Below are positions 1-10,794 of a stretch of DNA of 64,000 nt, piece after piece. Positions within the stretch are counted from its first letter, which is position 1. Every line of letters starts with the position of its first letter. The stretch lies in NCBI GenBank assembly GCA_950106755.1, contig OX467089.1:27757345-27821344 (forward strand), given 5' to 3'. The notes beneath the pieces were generated by a model. That model ran no database searches and was not told where the DNA came from. It saw only the letters and a list, made by a program, of their open reading frames with translations. Made by a program: the position numbers and the translations under genes. Source of the DNA: Climacium dendroides (taxonomy: Eukaryota; Streptophyta; Bryopsida; Hypnales; Climaciaceae).

Positions 1-2
1 TT

Positions 3-758
3 GGCATTCTTTCCAGTGTCCGGGCGGATTGGGAGGTGAAGCATCTGACCCTACAGGCGATCGGAAGACTACTGGATGCGCCGCCAGACAGCCAGCTACC
101 AACGAAGGTAGCCGACTGTATTACCGATCCGGTCGAGTACCGGAGGCGGGAGGAAGAAGTAATCCGACTTCAGACAGAGGCGGATACCTTGAAGGTGGAA
201 AATCTCGTCCTGAGGGAGGATGCAGCCGCCACGTTGGAGATAGCAGAGGAAATACGACGGATAGCGGACCAGGTGAAGGACATTCTTGGAGTATCCGGGG
301 CGGTCGCCACCAAGGCCAAGCTATTCGACGATGAAGTCCATAAGGAGAAGAAACTATTCGGTGCTAGGATAGTAAGGATTCTTACGGACTATGCGGAGCG
401 GGTTGAGACGGCGCTGAAGGAGGCGCGGATTTCAACGGACCGGATTGAAGAGAGCAGTCGGAAGCTGATAGGAGCTAAGGAGGTCCCCCTATCGGAGCTC
501 TCCTTACCAGAAGAGTTTCCAGATGTGACCACTGCTGAAGAGGGGAAGGATAATACTCCCAAACCCAAGATGACTACACAAGCGTCTAAACCGGCAAACA
601 CCCCAGAATCCGCCATTGATCTGGAATCCACACTCGATTCCGGTCAAGCCGATCCAGTTCTCAAACCTGTGGATGGGGAACGGAACCGGAACCTGACTAA
701 AATCTTCGAGGGGATGGAAGCCGAGCCGAAGAGTCCTACCTTAGGGATAGGATTGTAG
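3..758 (+). pseudogene. C-terminal half of retroelement-like ORF1 (host copy 1), cut by the window edge
   Basis: The frame is open from the window edge to a TAG at 756-758, so the start lies outside. The product is hydrophilic and coiled-coil-like (RRREEE, many E/K/R, then an S/P/T-rich tail). It aligns by eye with the minus-strand ORF at 44897-45732: both have a T-K-A-x-L-F-D motif, then a G-x-x-I-x-x-I-L-x-D-[YF] stretch, then an acidic low-complexity tail. No protease, reverse transcriptase or integrase is visible, so 'gag-like' is an inference from its repeat nature only. It could also be a domesticated or non-autonomous element protein. Confidence 0.5.
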
Positions 759-2645
759 ATAGTAAGAGTTTTTGTACATACTAGAGAAGTTAGATCGGAA
801 CCGAATTCTATCCGGTGGTAGGTAGGTAGGATTGGAAGTTTAGCTGGAAAATGCGGTTGGATTCCGTGACGCTTTTTGCCTTTTTGCACTTTTTTTGATT
901 GTATATAAACCTGCCTTGAGAAAGGGAGGAGGAGAGAAAAAAAAACCTTCTTTTGCAAATTCCTTTGTGTCCTCCGTTTTGCTTTGCTGTTGTATGTGTG
1001 TAGCATGGGAATTGTGTGCCTGTTGTATGACCGGAAGTGAGGAGAACAAAGAGGGAGTTAAGAGTTGACATTTTCTCCCCTTGGTGTATTTTATTCTTCA
1101 AGTTTCAATGTATGTGAGTAGGTATTAAAAGAGTTGGGAGTGCGCTTCAGTTCCTCAGCGTGTCTAGAGTTTGAGATTCCGGGTGAGAAAATCGTTGTTA
1201 GGCTAGGCGGATAGGAAGAGATTCCCTACTTGCGCTAAAACTCCTAGGTGAGAAATCCGGTTGAGTGTCCGATCTCCTGTGAGGTCTTGCTGCCATATTT
1301 GGTAAACGGAATAGCTCTAGTAAGTGTTGGAATGGATGGGTTCACTTGTAACCACCTAACTTCGCACGGATAGGAGAGGGTGCCCAAGGTCGTTGTAGTA
1401 TCAGAGGATCGTACGGGGGGGTCTTTGTGTGACCTGCAATCCGGATTAATAACCGAATTGTTGTGAAAGACCAAACCGGATCTATAGTAAGTGGGAGATT
1501 AGGAGATAGGATAGTAGGTCTTCAGCCACTATAAGTTACGGAAGGAATGGTGGGCCTACCACTCTGAAAACCAAGGGACAAACCCTCTGATGGTGAAACA
1601 GAGGATAAATTAAATCGGGTAGTATCCAAAAGAGTACTGTTAAATTGGAACGGATCGGTCTACAAAAGTAACCAAGATCGGAGATTATAGCCTCCTGGGG
1701 TTGTGATTGTTGTTCAGACCGGATAGTTGGTAGAACCGGAATAGTAGTGGGAAGCTAATTCTCCGTTTTCCGGATATTATAGTTTTTTCCGGTAATTGAC
1801 CTGAAACCGGAAGTTGGGTTTATAAGCTAACTTATCCTAAATAGTGTAATGAAGCTAAATACTTCACAGGATCTTGTAGGTTTGATCTTTAGAGTCACTT
1901 AGTTATACTTTAAAGGAGTTTTCAGGAGTATAACAGGGAATTTACTTACCTTGTACTGCGACACTTGCCATCTGAAATAGTAAATGGAAGGACTCTAGAT
2001 TGTATTGATACGAGCGGATATACTTGTAACCACCTTAGTTTCGTACGGATTTGAGGAAGCATTAAGGTCATTGTAGTTGGAGAGGATCGTACGAGGGATT
2101 TTTGTGTGACCTGCAAACCGGATTCACTCCTGGTCCGTTGTGAAAGATTAAACCGGATCCTATTAGAATAGGGAATTAGAGTTAATCGAGTGATACTTCC
2201 GTCACTATAAGTTCTGGAAGGAGTGGTGGGCCTACCTCTGTAAAATCAAGTGGCGAATCCCTCTGAAGTGCCAACAGAGGTTAAGAAAAACTAGAATGGA
2301 AATCGAAGAAGAAGAGATCCTCGTATGTGGTAGTGGTATCCGGACGGATTTGTTAACTCCCGCAGGATTTGAGTTTATTGGATAACCAGATCTTGATTCG
2401 GATTGAATAAAAGTACAGTCCGGATCATCGATCAATGGTCGAATGAGTTGTCCAGTTTTGGGGGAAAGGAGAACCAGAGAGAAAGAGAAGTATTTGTATT
2501 GATATTTACCCCCAAATCACCTAGTAACATGAAACACTTCACAAAGTCTATTCAGTTTGATCTTTAGAGTCACTTTGTTATGCTTTAAAGTGGTTTTTGT
2601 GAGCATAATAGGGAATTTTACTTACCTTGTATTGCGACAATACAC
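759..2645 (+). repeat. 3' region of host copy 1 with a degenerate 677-bp direct duplication
   Basis: A TATATAAAC box at about 902 is followed by a pyrimidine/purine leader, which resembles a promoter. The blocks near 1348-1560 and 2026-2240 match each other (GTAACCACCT, then GTGTGACCTGCAA, then GTGGGCCTACC), as do 1881-1965 and 2556-2640 (TTTGATCTTTAGAGTCACT). The offset is 675-678 bp. Parts recur inverted in host copy 2 (TTTGTGTGACCTG near 44056). It is probably an LTR or 3' UTR of the CCGGA-rich family. Confidence 0.5.
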
Positions 2646-3401
2646 ACTTAGTTTTCACTCATTAAAAAATTCTTAAGTAGAAGTAGGTTTAAGATTGAAA
2701 GAAAATATAAATTGTTAATAGATCTATGATGAGATTTTTCTAGCAAGAGATCTTAACCTTGTGAAACTTTTTTTTTGAGGTAAAAAATGAATCCTACAAG
2801 ATTTTTTTTCCAGAAGATGCTCTAATTGCCTAAAAAACAAGATTGTCTAAAATTTCACATGACAATAAGGCCATATTCATTATATTGAGACTTTTTGCAA
2901 TCTCATTTTTATCTTCAACTCAAAGATAAACCATTTTATTTTTTTATTAGTATTTTTTTATAAATAGGTAACAATACCAACTTTTAAAGTTTCAATTTAG
3001 AATCACTATTTGAGCATTGTTTATTCTTGATTACAATTATTATTTTTATAAATGAATTTATAATATCTAGCATTTTGTCTCAAAATTTGCGAAATGTCTC
3101 AATATAAAAAATATGGTCATAAATTCAAATAGAATAAATCAAAGCTTTTTGTGTACATAAAATTATGATCTATAAAAAAATAATTTTTTTTAATGTTTTA
3201 TTGTATGTTTTTTTAATATTTTATTATTAAGCATTTTTGTGCTTGCCAAACAAAAAAAAGGGCTTTTTGTACCATAATTTTTGCTCCTACAGTAGGCTTT
3301 GATTGAAATAAATATCATATTTTCTAAAAGCTAATGCATTTTTCTATCTTCAAAAAAAAAATTCAAAACATCATGACAAATATTGAGTTTATAGGAGCTT
3401 C
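2646..3401. other. AT-rich intergenic DNA, nothing recognised
   Basis: Very AT-rich sequence with homopolymer runs and no credible coding frame or structured repeat. Confidence 0.6.
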
Positions 3402-3597
3402 CCTAAAATCCATTTTGTTCCTTAAGGGGACAATGGGACTTTAGGGGGATTAAAAAAAGAGATTCTAAAATGCCTAAAATCCATTTTGTCCTTTGAAGGG
3501 ACAATGGGACTCTCGGGGATTAAGAAAGGAGATTCTAAAAGCAAGGGACAATGGGACTTTACTTACTTTAAGGGGTTAAGGCAAGAGGTTCTAAAAG
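3402..3597 (+). repeat. Three degenerate tandem units of about 65-70 bp
   Basis: The core GGGACAATGGGACT recurs three times, each followed by a GGGGATTAA-like stretch and then a GATTCTAAAA-like or GTTCTAAAA end. The first two units also share CCTAAAATCCATTTTGT. Confidence 0.7.
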
Positions 3598-3604
3598 CAC
3601 ACAA

Positions 3605-3719
3605 GCTCTAAAGTTGCCCACCTCCTCAAATATACACTAATTGTACATATTTCATTTTTGTTGTACCACCCAAAACAATGTGCATTTGAAGAGGTGGAAG
3701 AGGTGGATGATTTTAGAGC
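3605..3719. mobile_element. Small inverted-repeat (MITE-like) unit
   Basis: The left end GCTCTAAAGTTGCCCACCTC and the reverse complement of the right end (GCTCTAAAATCATCCACCTC) form imperfect terminal inverted repeats of about 35 bp around a 45-bp centre. I see no clear target duplication. Confidence 0.45.
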
Positions 3720-3883
3720 CCTATGCCATTTCAACTTCAAAATTTCATAACTAATTCTACAAAGCTCCAAAAAATATGTAACAACTTGGAATGGATTAGA
3801 TGTCAATTCCATTTGTCTTCCAAGAAAAATTTACTAAAAAATATTTCAAGAAGCTTCACCTCCCCGAAACTCAATTTCAGCTC

Positions 3884-4084
3884 TTAAATGACTGATTTAA
3901 GGACCTCGTACCTCATCTCTATAGTCCACAGAACATCTTGATTATCTTGTAAGTCAAAATAGAAGCAATCAACAAATACATTGTTTATTCCTCTGCTGGA
4001 TGGACGTGAATGAGGGTCTTTGAAAACATTTAATACCAAATGAATGCAATATTCCATAATATCATCCTTCAAAGAGGAGTCCAT
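3884..4084 (-). other. Unidentified degenerate exon, faintly Ulp1/C48-like
   Basis: A 66-codon minus-strand frame has coding-like composition: an L-x-D-D-x-M-x-Y start, then P-S-S-R-G, then V-D-C-F-Y-F. The pattern of a short helix with DD followed by a hydrophobic strand is reminiscent of the N-terminal part of Ulp1-type cysteine proteases, which are common in plant transposons. No catalytic residues are covered, so this is a weak suggestion only. Confidence 0.25.
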
Positions 4085-4237
4085 CTATTCACTATCTAGT
4101 GTCTACAAGGACACTAAAGTCGTAATAGAGAATAGGATTACAAATCGTTTGAATTAGTTCATCATGCACCCGCTTCGGCCACAAATTCAGAATATCATAA
4201 AACTAAAGAGCGAGGAATTGAAAACAAAAAAGAACCT

Positions 4238-4544
4238 TCAGAAAGAATGATGGATCGAGCTCGGAATGTTGACAACCATCCAATGAAGCCAATTTCGATC
4301 GGAACTTGGCCCATCTCGATTAGCACTGTTGCCCATAGCCAGTTTCTTGTAATTGTACAGGCATCCCGACGTATAGGTATGGGGCTTCCCTTGTGTCTGT
4401 TTCACCAACAGTTCCTCCTCCTTGAGCACCGAAATTCACTCGCATGTGCATATGGTTCTTACATACTTCTGCAACCACACGTACATGGAATCACGGTCTT
4501 CGCTTTCAGTTGGTCCATAGTCATGCTCTTTGATCATATGTAAC
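4238..4544 (-). other. Unidentified minus-strand reading frame with one internal stop
   Basis: Reading the minus strand from about 4544, an open frame (starting H-M-I-K-E-H-D-Y-G-P) runs to a TGA near 4430 and continues in the same frame to about 4238. Composition looks protein-like (V-W-L-Q-K-Y-V-R-T, then K-E-E-E-L-L). I do not recognise it. It may be debris of the same unit as the frame at 3884-4084. Confidence 0.25.
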
Positions 4545-5239
4545 TATATCCACCCACCCTCAAATTTTCTTATCTCAAGTCACTGTGTTGCTAAGGTACA
4601 GGTTTGCTATTCTTCAAAGCACACGTTTACTTCTTTTTCTTGGAAATCATGCGAAAGTCAAAATTCTCAACATACAAATTGTGAGACTGCTTGAATAATA
4701 GAAAAAGAAATCACTGAATTGTGTTACTTGCAAGTGTAATATTTCTCAAACATTGGGATTCACTTTAGTAGACTTTACGATGCTCTCTAGCCGTTACGCA
4801 TCCCTCTTATGAGACTACGCCGTATAAATGTTGCTAACTCATCAGATGGTGTCATCACTGCACGCGTCGCAATGCTACCTGTTAGGAGCTAGGTTTGTAT
4901 TACAATATTTTCAACATAGACCTTGGGCCTCGAACTATGTACTATGAATAGGGTGAGTGAGCTTGAAGGAAGTTAGACCGTCCACATGCCTAGCTTAACC
5001 TCCGCAAAAGTTTAGTGTTTGTAATTCAAGCTACCTCTGAATGACAATGCAATTTAGTTCAAACTACATTAAATTTCGGTAATTAGATATCAGCACTACA
5101 AAGCAATATTCTAAATAGTGCGGGAATACGCATACGGTAATTCCATAACTATACAATTTTATCACATCTTGCACACGATTTATTCCTTTTATGGTGCAAA
5201 AGCTTTACATCACCTCTTGATGAGGCCAGTAGTCAATTC
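4545..5239. other. Intergenic DNA, nothing recognised
   Basis: No coding frame, repeat or RNA gene could be supported here on either strand. Confidence 0.5.
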
Positions 5240-5485
5240 TCATCTGGAAGTACGTTTGCATATCACCGGAGCCCACAGCTCCCTGCTTGTTTGCATTCTT
5301 GGGAGGTTTAATATCTCGTTGTGCCTCACAAACAAGAATGCAAAGAATACTATCCCTATATATCCCTGGTAACAGTTGTGACTACAAAAATAAGCACCTT
5401 CTTTTGGAACCCCTAGCTTGCTCTTCGTCAGAAGAGCAAAGACATGTAAGAGGAACCCATAGATCTCTAGATCCATGAAATTCAA
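5240..5485 (-). pseudogene. Fragment resembling the N-terminal zinc finger of methionine aminopeptidase 1
   Basis: On the minus strand, within about 5366-5422, the peptide KLGVPKEGAYFCSHNCYQ matches the zinc-finger segment of plant/animal MetAP1 (pattern K-L-x-[LV]-P-x-E-G-A-x-F-C-S-x-x-C-F). The preceding CxxC pair and the catalytic pita-bread domain are not visible nearby, so this is at most a stray exon or captured fragment. A chance match is possible because only about 18 residues are involved. Confidence 0.35.
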
Positions 5486-6164
5486 TCACCAAATTCCTAA
5501 CGTCCTCCGACGTCCCCAGGCGTTCTGCATGTTTGCTGGTTGCATGGTTTAGGGTTTAGGATTGAGCGGTTGTTTTATTGAAGTACGTGAGATTGTGAGG
5601 GTGACGGAGCGGCGTTGGGGTTTGGTGGGATTTTTTATGTTTGGAAAGTTGAGCTTGTGAGAGGCGGTGTGGGGCTTTTGTTGTTTCTTGATATTTTTGG
5701 AGGTTAGCTCGGGGGTTTGTTCAATTGTGGTATTTTGCTGCACGATGAGGGCAAGAGCAATGTGATTTCAGCGATTTGAGGCATGTAAATCTCTTTCAGC
5801 TTGTGCAACCGTAGAGCGTCTTCTTCACCACTGCATGTGATTTCTCCTTCGGCGGATCACATTGCCCAGCCGATCATCGCCAATTGCCATCCTCGACGGG
5901 TAAGTTACATTGTGCTCGACCTCAGCCGTGTCCGCACCGGACACAAGTGAGCTCGTCGACGAGGTTTTAGGGTTTAGCTTGCTTGATGAACTTTAGCTTG
6001 TCTTGTGTACTTGAGAATACTGCCCAGCAACATCTGATGTTATTCACATCTGAGGTCGAGTTTTGTGTCCCACTCCGTCCTCAGTGCCGCGAGTGAAAGA
6101 ATTGCTTCGGGGCTCATTAGAGTTTCTTGTGTAGGGTGTGTTGTGGCGTTCAAGCACTGCTACC
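5486..6164 (+). promoter_or_regulatory. Probable promoter/5' leader region of the Crinkler-type gene
   Basis: This non-coding stretch precedes the first ATG of the NTPase gene. It contains several TTTAGGGTTT-type boxes (for example near 5551 and 5967), a plant promoter motif (telo-box-like), and a possible leader splice donor at 5900 (GGGTAAGTTAC). The transcription start cannot be placed by eye. Confidence 0.35.
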
Positions 6165-8999
6165 ATGGATGAGGAACAGCTCACAGCAGATATCCGAATC
6201 GTGGATGAGCGTATCATGCGCTTGGAGAAGGAGGCGGAAGAAATAGATCGTGAGATACCAGGCACTTCTGACCTTGAAAGCATAAAGGCACTTCGGCAAC
6301 GTCTTGACCGGATCTATCGGAAGGAGAATCTTCTTCTGCAGGAGAAGAATCTTCTTCGACAGAAGGAGAATCTACTTCTGCAAGACAGAGCAAACCTGCG
6401 AAATCAAAGTGAGTAATTGAGACTCGGCCATTTTTAAAGCCTATATTGATGCGTCGGATCCTGTTGTTGATTGTCTGTGGTCCACTGTTTGTTGAGGCAA
6501 TAGGTGCTGAGGCGGTGCAGTAATCATGCCGGTGTTGTCACCTGATCGTCGTCACTTGTGCCTTGGTAATCGTAACCGCGTTGGCGCAGCTCGGATTTTC
6601 ACTTTCTTGCTTCTTGCTTGAACACCGTTGTGTCTATCTTCTTAGCCTACTTTCTTTGTTGCGAGCATCTCTTTTGGCCCTCATCGAACTCGCTGCTGGT
6701 GGTTTATTTTCTAACTTTCCTATTGAGGGCAAACTAGGATTTTCTCTTTCTTGCTTCTTGCTTGAACAGCGTTGTGTCTATCTTCTTAGCCTGCTTTCTG
6801 CTTTGGTCTTGGCTCTGACGAGATCAAATTACAGATCTTAAGTGATAGTGATATAGTGATACTTGCTGTTTAGGGTTTTGCTTAATCGTTGTTTTTGTGA
6901 GTTGATATTTCGTTGAGCTTGTTGCACTGCTTATCTATTACGCAGATTGATGGAAAGAGTTCATTTACCTTTTTTTTTTACTTCCTGGATTTTTGGACTC
7001 CTCCCTGGAGTCTTTCTTTAGTGTTTCTGGTTTGTTCCATCCCATCTTATCTATTAGGCAGATTGATAGTAAGAGTTCATTTATAAATGCGTTCATTCTT
7101 TCTTAGGACTTACAGTGAATTGATTAGGGTTGCGGTGATCTAAGTTGAGATTGGTAATAGAGGGTTTAGGGTTCGAGTATTTCTGGTTTGTTGTTCGTCA
7201 CTTGTGCCTTGTTGGGGTTTTGGCTTTCATTTACAATTCAATCATTTTTGTTTGAAGCTGTGTCTATGTCCATTTAGGGTTACTAGTTGATTTATTCGAA
7301 AGGTTTGCCTTCCTCTCGTACTTTGTAAATTCGGCTCCTTGTTCCCCACTTCCTTTCGTGGAGGGTTTAGGTTTTAGGTTCGAGTACTTGTTCGTAGTCC
7401 AAACAAAATTGCATCGGCTTAAAGACGTTTCACTGATATTAAGGTCTTCGTCCGGCAAATGCGGCTGAGCTTCCAAGTGCTCGAGATAAGTTTCAGCGCT
7501 TTGTCCGATCAGCAGCACAAAATTACCAGGAGTGGGAACGTGGAAAGAAAAACCTAACCAAACCGGGAGATCGCCACAACATGTTCTTGGAGGTGGATGG
7601 AGATCCGTTTGGTTCCTTTGGCGATAGATTTCTGATTTTTATTCGGAAATCCTATGAAGATTTGAAGAAGATCTTCATGGAGGCGGGGCAGGGTCAAAGG
7701 TACATTGTAATGGGCACAGCAGGCATAGGGAAGTCTCTCTTCACTATTTTTTGGATCTGTTATCTGGCGACACTGAAGAGGAAAGTTGTTTGGAAGCTCG
7801 CTAGCGGTCGCTATTATCTTCTGGACTTCAGCCTAGAGGTTGCGGTTGCTCGAGGTCCAGTAAAGGATGATACACACCCTGACCTGCAATCAGTGTTCTC
7901 TGATCCTTCTTCCTGGCTTATAATAGATGGCAAACAGGAGGCTCCTTTGGAAACCAATTGCCGTATGTTGCTAGCGGGTTCTACGAAAGAGACAAACCAT
8001 CATGAATTTAGCAAGCATGGCATGTGCACGACCTACTATCTTCCTGTTTGGGCAGAGGCCGAGATCAATGAGTTTTATAACGATTCTGAAGAGCATAAGT
8101 CCAAGTTTTCAGGTATGCATGTGCTTGACATGCAGACGGCTCTTGCAAATTTTAAGGAGCTAGGAGGAGTGCCTCGGTATGTACTAGATGAGCGTAAGTC
8201 GCAGGGGGGCATTGCCAAATTTAGGGCTGCTATTGGAAAGGTTGGAGCAGAGAACTGCTTGCAAATTCTTGGTGGTTTTTTTATCGAGGACGTGAGCGAC
8301 TATCTTATCCATATGTTTGTGAACAAGGAGGACCATATGTCAGTGGACAAGGAGACAGATTATACTGAGACGAAGTTTCGGTTTGCGTCTTCCGTTGCTC
8401 GGGAGAGGATTATCGAGCATTTTGATAAAGCTGGCCGTATGGAGGTAGTGGGATTTCTACAGAAGCATATTGATAGCCAAATGTTTGGGAACACATGGGG
8501 GCACCTCTACGAGCGGGTTGCTCATGTGATTATGAGTCGGGGTGGAAAATTCAAGAGGAAGAGGGTATTCGAGGATCCAGCTGCTGATGGAGGCACTGAG
8601 GACTTCGATCAGGTGAAGCTGAAGTTTGTGAATTTCGAGAAAGTTGAGGAGTTGAAGCGGCTTAAACAGGATCCTTCAGGGGTTTATTGCAAGCCTTCGA
8701 GCCTCAATTTTCAGAGCGTGGATGCAGTTATTGTTCCGAATACTTTGGTGCAGTTCTTCAAGTCCAGTAAGGGCAACCACGGTTATAAAATTCAGGGGTT
8801 GAAGGAGTTGGACGGGGCTTTGAAAATGGAGAGTTACAACGTGTGGTCGTGTGTGCCTGTGGAATCGTTTAAGACAACCAAGTTTCAGAATTGGTTGAAT
8901 CAGGACGGTACGAAATGCAAGTTTAAGGATGAGGAGTCAAAAGCCCTGGTGCGAAAGATGCAGCAGTATGTAGTGATGGTCGACTTCAGGGCCTACTAG
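6165..8999 (+). CDS. Crinkler/RHS-type P-loop NTPase-nuclease protein, two exons
   Basis: Exon 1 is 6165-6408 (donor A|GTGAGT) and exon 2 is 7444-8999 (acceptor ATTAAG|GT); phases agree and the product is about 599 residues. Exon 1 encodes a charged coiled coil with repeated K-E-N-L-L-L-Q. Exon 2 carries Walker A GTAGIGKS (about residues 172-179), a Walker B-like W-L-I-I-D-G, and near the C-terminus Y-C-K-P-S-S-x-N-F-x-S-V-D-A-V. The last motif is typical of the restriction-endonuclease-like domain in Crinkler/RHS proteins. Such proteins couple an NTPase to a nuclease-like effector and occur in oomycetes, fungi, trypanosomes and some plants and algae, often near transposons. No signal peptide or LxLFLAK-type leader is visible. 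No stop or frameshift interrupts it. The role in this genome is unknown; defence, intragenomic conflict or transposon association are possibilities. Confidence 0.8.
6409..7443 (+). other. Intron of the Crinkler-type gene with a short internal duplication
   Basis: Within the 1,035-bp intron, the segment around 6593-6650 (TTTTCACTTTCTTGC..., TGTGTCTATCTTCTTAGCC) recurs at about 6739-6795. The sequence TTATCTATTA(C/G)GCAGATTGAT also occurs twice (near 6931 and 7047). No gene is supported. Confidence 0.6.
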
Positions 9000-9910
9000 G
9001 TCGCAACAAAGAGCGACAAAGACAAATGAAAGTCGTTTGGCAATATTAGCGTGATATAGTGATCATAGGTATTTTCTGAGGGTTGCCTTTATAGCTACAG
9101 TCCTTATTGCAATCTGTTATCCTTCTAGTCATTCATGGATCAGGGTAGTTGTGTTTGCAGGTACTGTGTTGAAACATGGGTAGATTTTGCAAGCTTTCTT
9201 TGGGTAAGGCATGCTTGAGATTGATTTTGCAAGTTCTCTTAAGGTTTTTTTAGGCTGTCATATTGTAACTATGTAACATCTTGCATCATCAATACCTCAG
9301 TTCTAATGTCACTTTTTGGTCCAAATGTTTGTGACACATTTTTGGATTTGATGATTATGGGTGCATAAATCTCAGTGCAAAATCCTTTGTAAAATTGCAT
9401 TCCAGAAAATAAGGTTGTATAAATTAACTACAACAGAGCCCTATCAAGATTCATGATTTGTCACATAACCATTACTTATTCATACAACAATTAAATATGA
9501 CATGTGACAAAGGGTTGAAACTCTCTAACTACTTACAAGTACAAGACCTAAAACAAGACTTCATTCTGATATTATGAAGGTTTATAATCTACTTAGGACA
9601 AGAACGTATGAATAGTGTATTTCACAATGAGCATTCTAAATAGTGTTGAAATTGATGTTAAAGGATATCAAATAAAAGAATTGACAAGAAACATTTTGCA
9701 CATATATGGGAACCAAATTAATTGTGGAAGGATGTAACCCCTATAAGGTAGTCACCAAAGTATTCCTATTATTAGACCAATAGGTGTATTTTTTATTTTT
9801 GGAGTTAATAGTGAAGTCATCCATTGGACCCTTTTAGGTTAACTTTGCAACATCCTTTAAGAGTTAAATGGGATTTTCTTTGAGAATTTTATAAACTTAC
9901 ATAATAAAAA
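9000..9910. other. Intergenic DNA 3' of the Crinkler-type gene
   Basis: AT-rich sequence, presumably beginning with the 3' UTR. No coding frame or repeat is supported. Confidence 0.5.
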
Positions 9911-10078
9911 ACTCTAGATGTATATAAAAGAGCTTGCAAACACTAATCATGGTGATGAGCAAGGCGATTCATCAAGGTTCTTGTAATGGAACTCTAGATG
10001 TATATAAAAGAGCTTGCAAACACTAATCATGGTGATGAGCAAGGCGACTCATCAAGGTTCTTGTAATGGAACTCTAGA
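9911..10078 (+). repeat. 80-bp tandem duplication
   Basis: Two units, 9911-9990 and 9991-10070, are identical except for one base (GGCGATTC versus GGCGACTC). A partial third unit (ACTCTAGA) follows. Such high identity indicates a recent duplication. Confidence 0.95.
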
Positions 10079-10794
10079 AGATGGTGATTTTTTTGACATT
10101 TGTCTCTTGAAAAGGATTTCTTTTAAATTCTAGTGACAAGTGACAACTTAGAATTTTGGATTGGAAACTTAGAATTGGCTTAGTAGATATTTATTGATGA
10201 TGTTTATGGATTTTTGTGTTGACAAGCATAAGGTGCATTTGAGCAATCATAGGATTCTATTGAAGTCATGGAATTGGAGGCTACACAACTAAAGCCACAA
10301 CTCTTTGAAAGATTTTTGCAATCCTTTACAAATGCCTTTTCATCCTCAATTTACTTCAAGTTTTTCAATTGAACATTTTTGGATGTTTGCCTTGGTAGTG
10401 GATATGGGCAAATTCTAGTTCCTTGTTTTTACCTTTAAAGTTCTTTAAGTTCCCTTGGAGTTTTTGAAAGTTGGATAAGGTAGAACCACCCATACTGAAT
10501 TGCTTAAGCAATTCTAGAACAAATCATGAAGAGTATGAAGTAATGTAAATTTTTCCCATGTAGAAAGATAGGAAATATAGGAATGCAAATTTTTCATAAT
10601 TTTATTCTCAAAATTGAAATTATTATGATTTTTGGACGCCAAAAAGTGCTTTGAATCCATAGCCATTGTTTAGACTCTTCTAATTCCGATCATTCAAGAG
10701 ATTACTTTCCCTATAGCAAGAAGGGATGGGAATGTGGCGCATTCCGTGTAATTCGTTACACCTTTTTACAAAGGGCGTTACACCAGTGTAACTT
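10079..10794. other. Intergenic DNA, nothing recognised
   Basis: No coding frame. A first short GTTACACC-type motif appears at about 10754-10790 and announces the array downstream. Confidence 0.5.
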
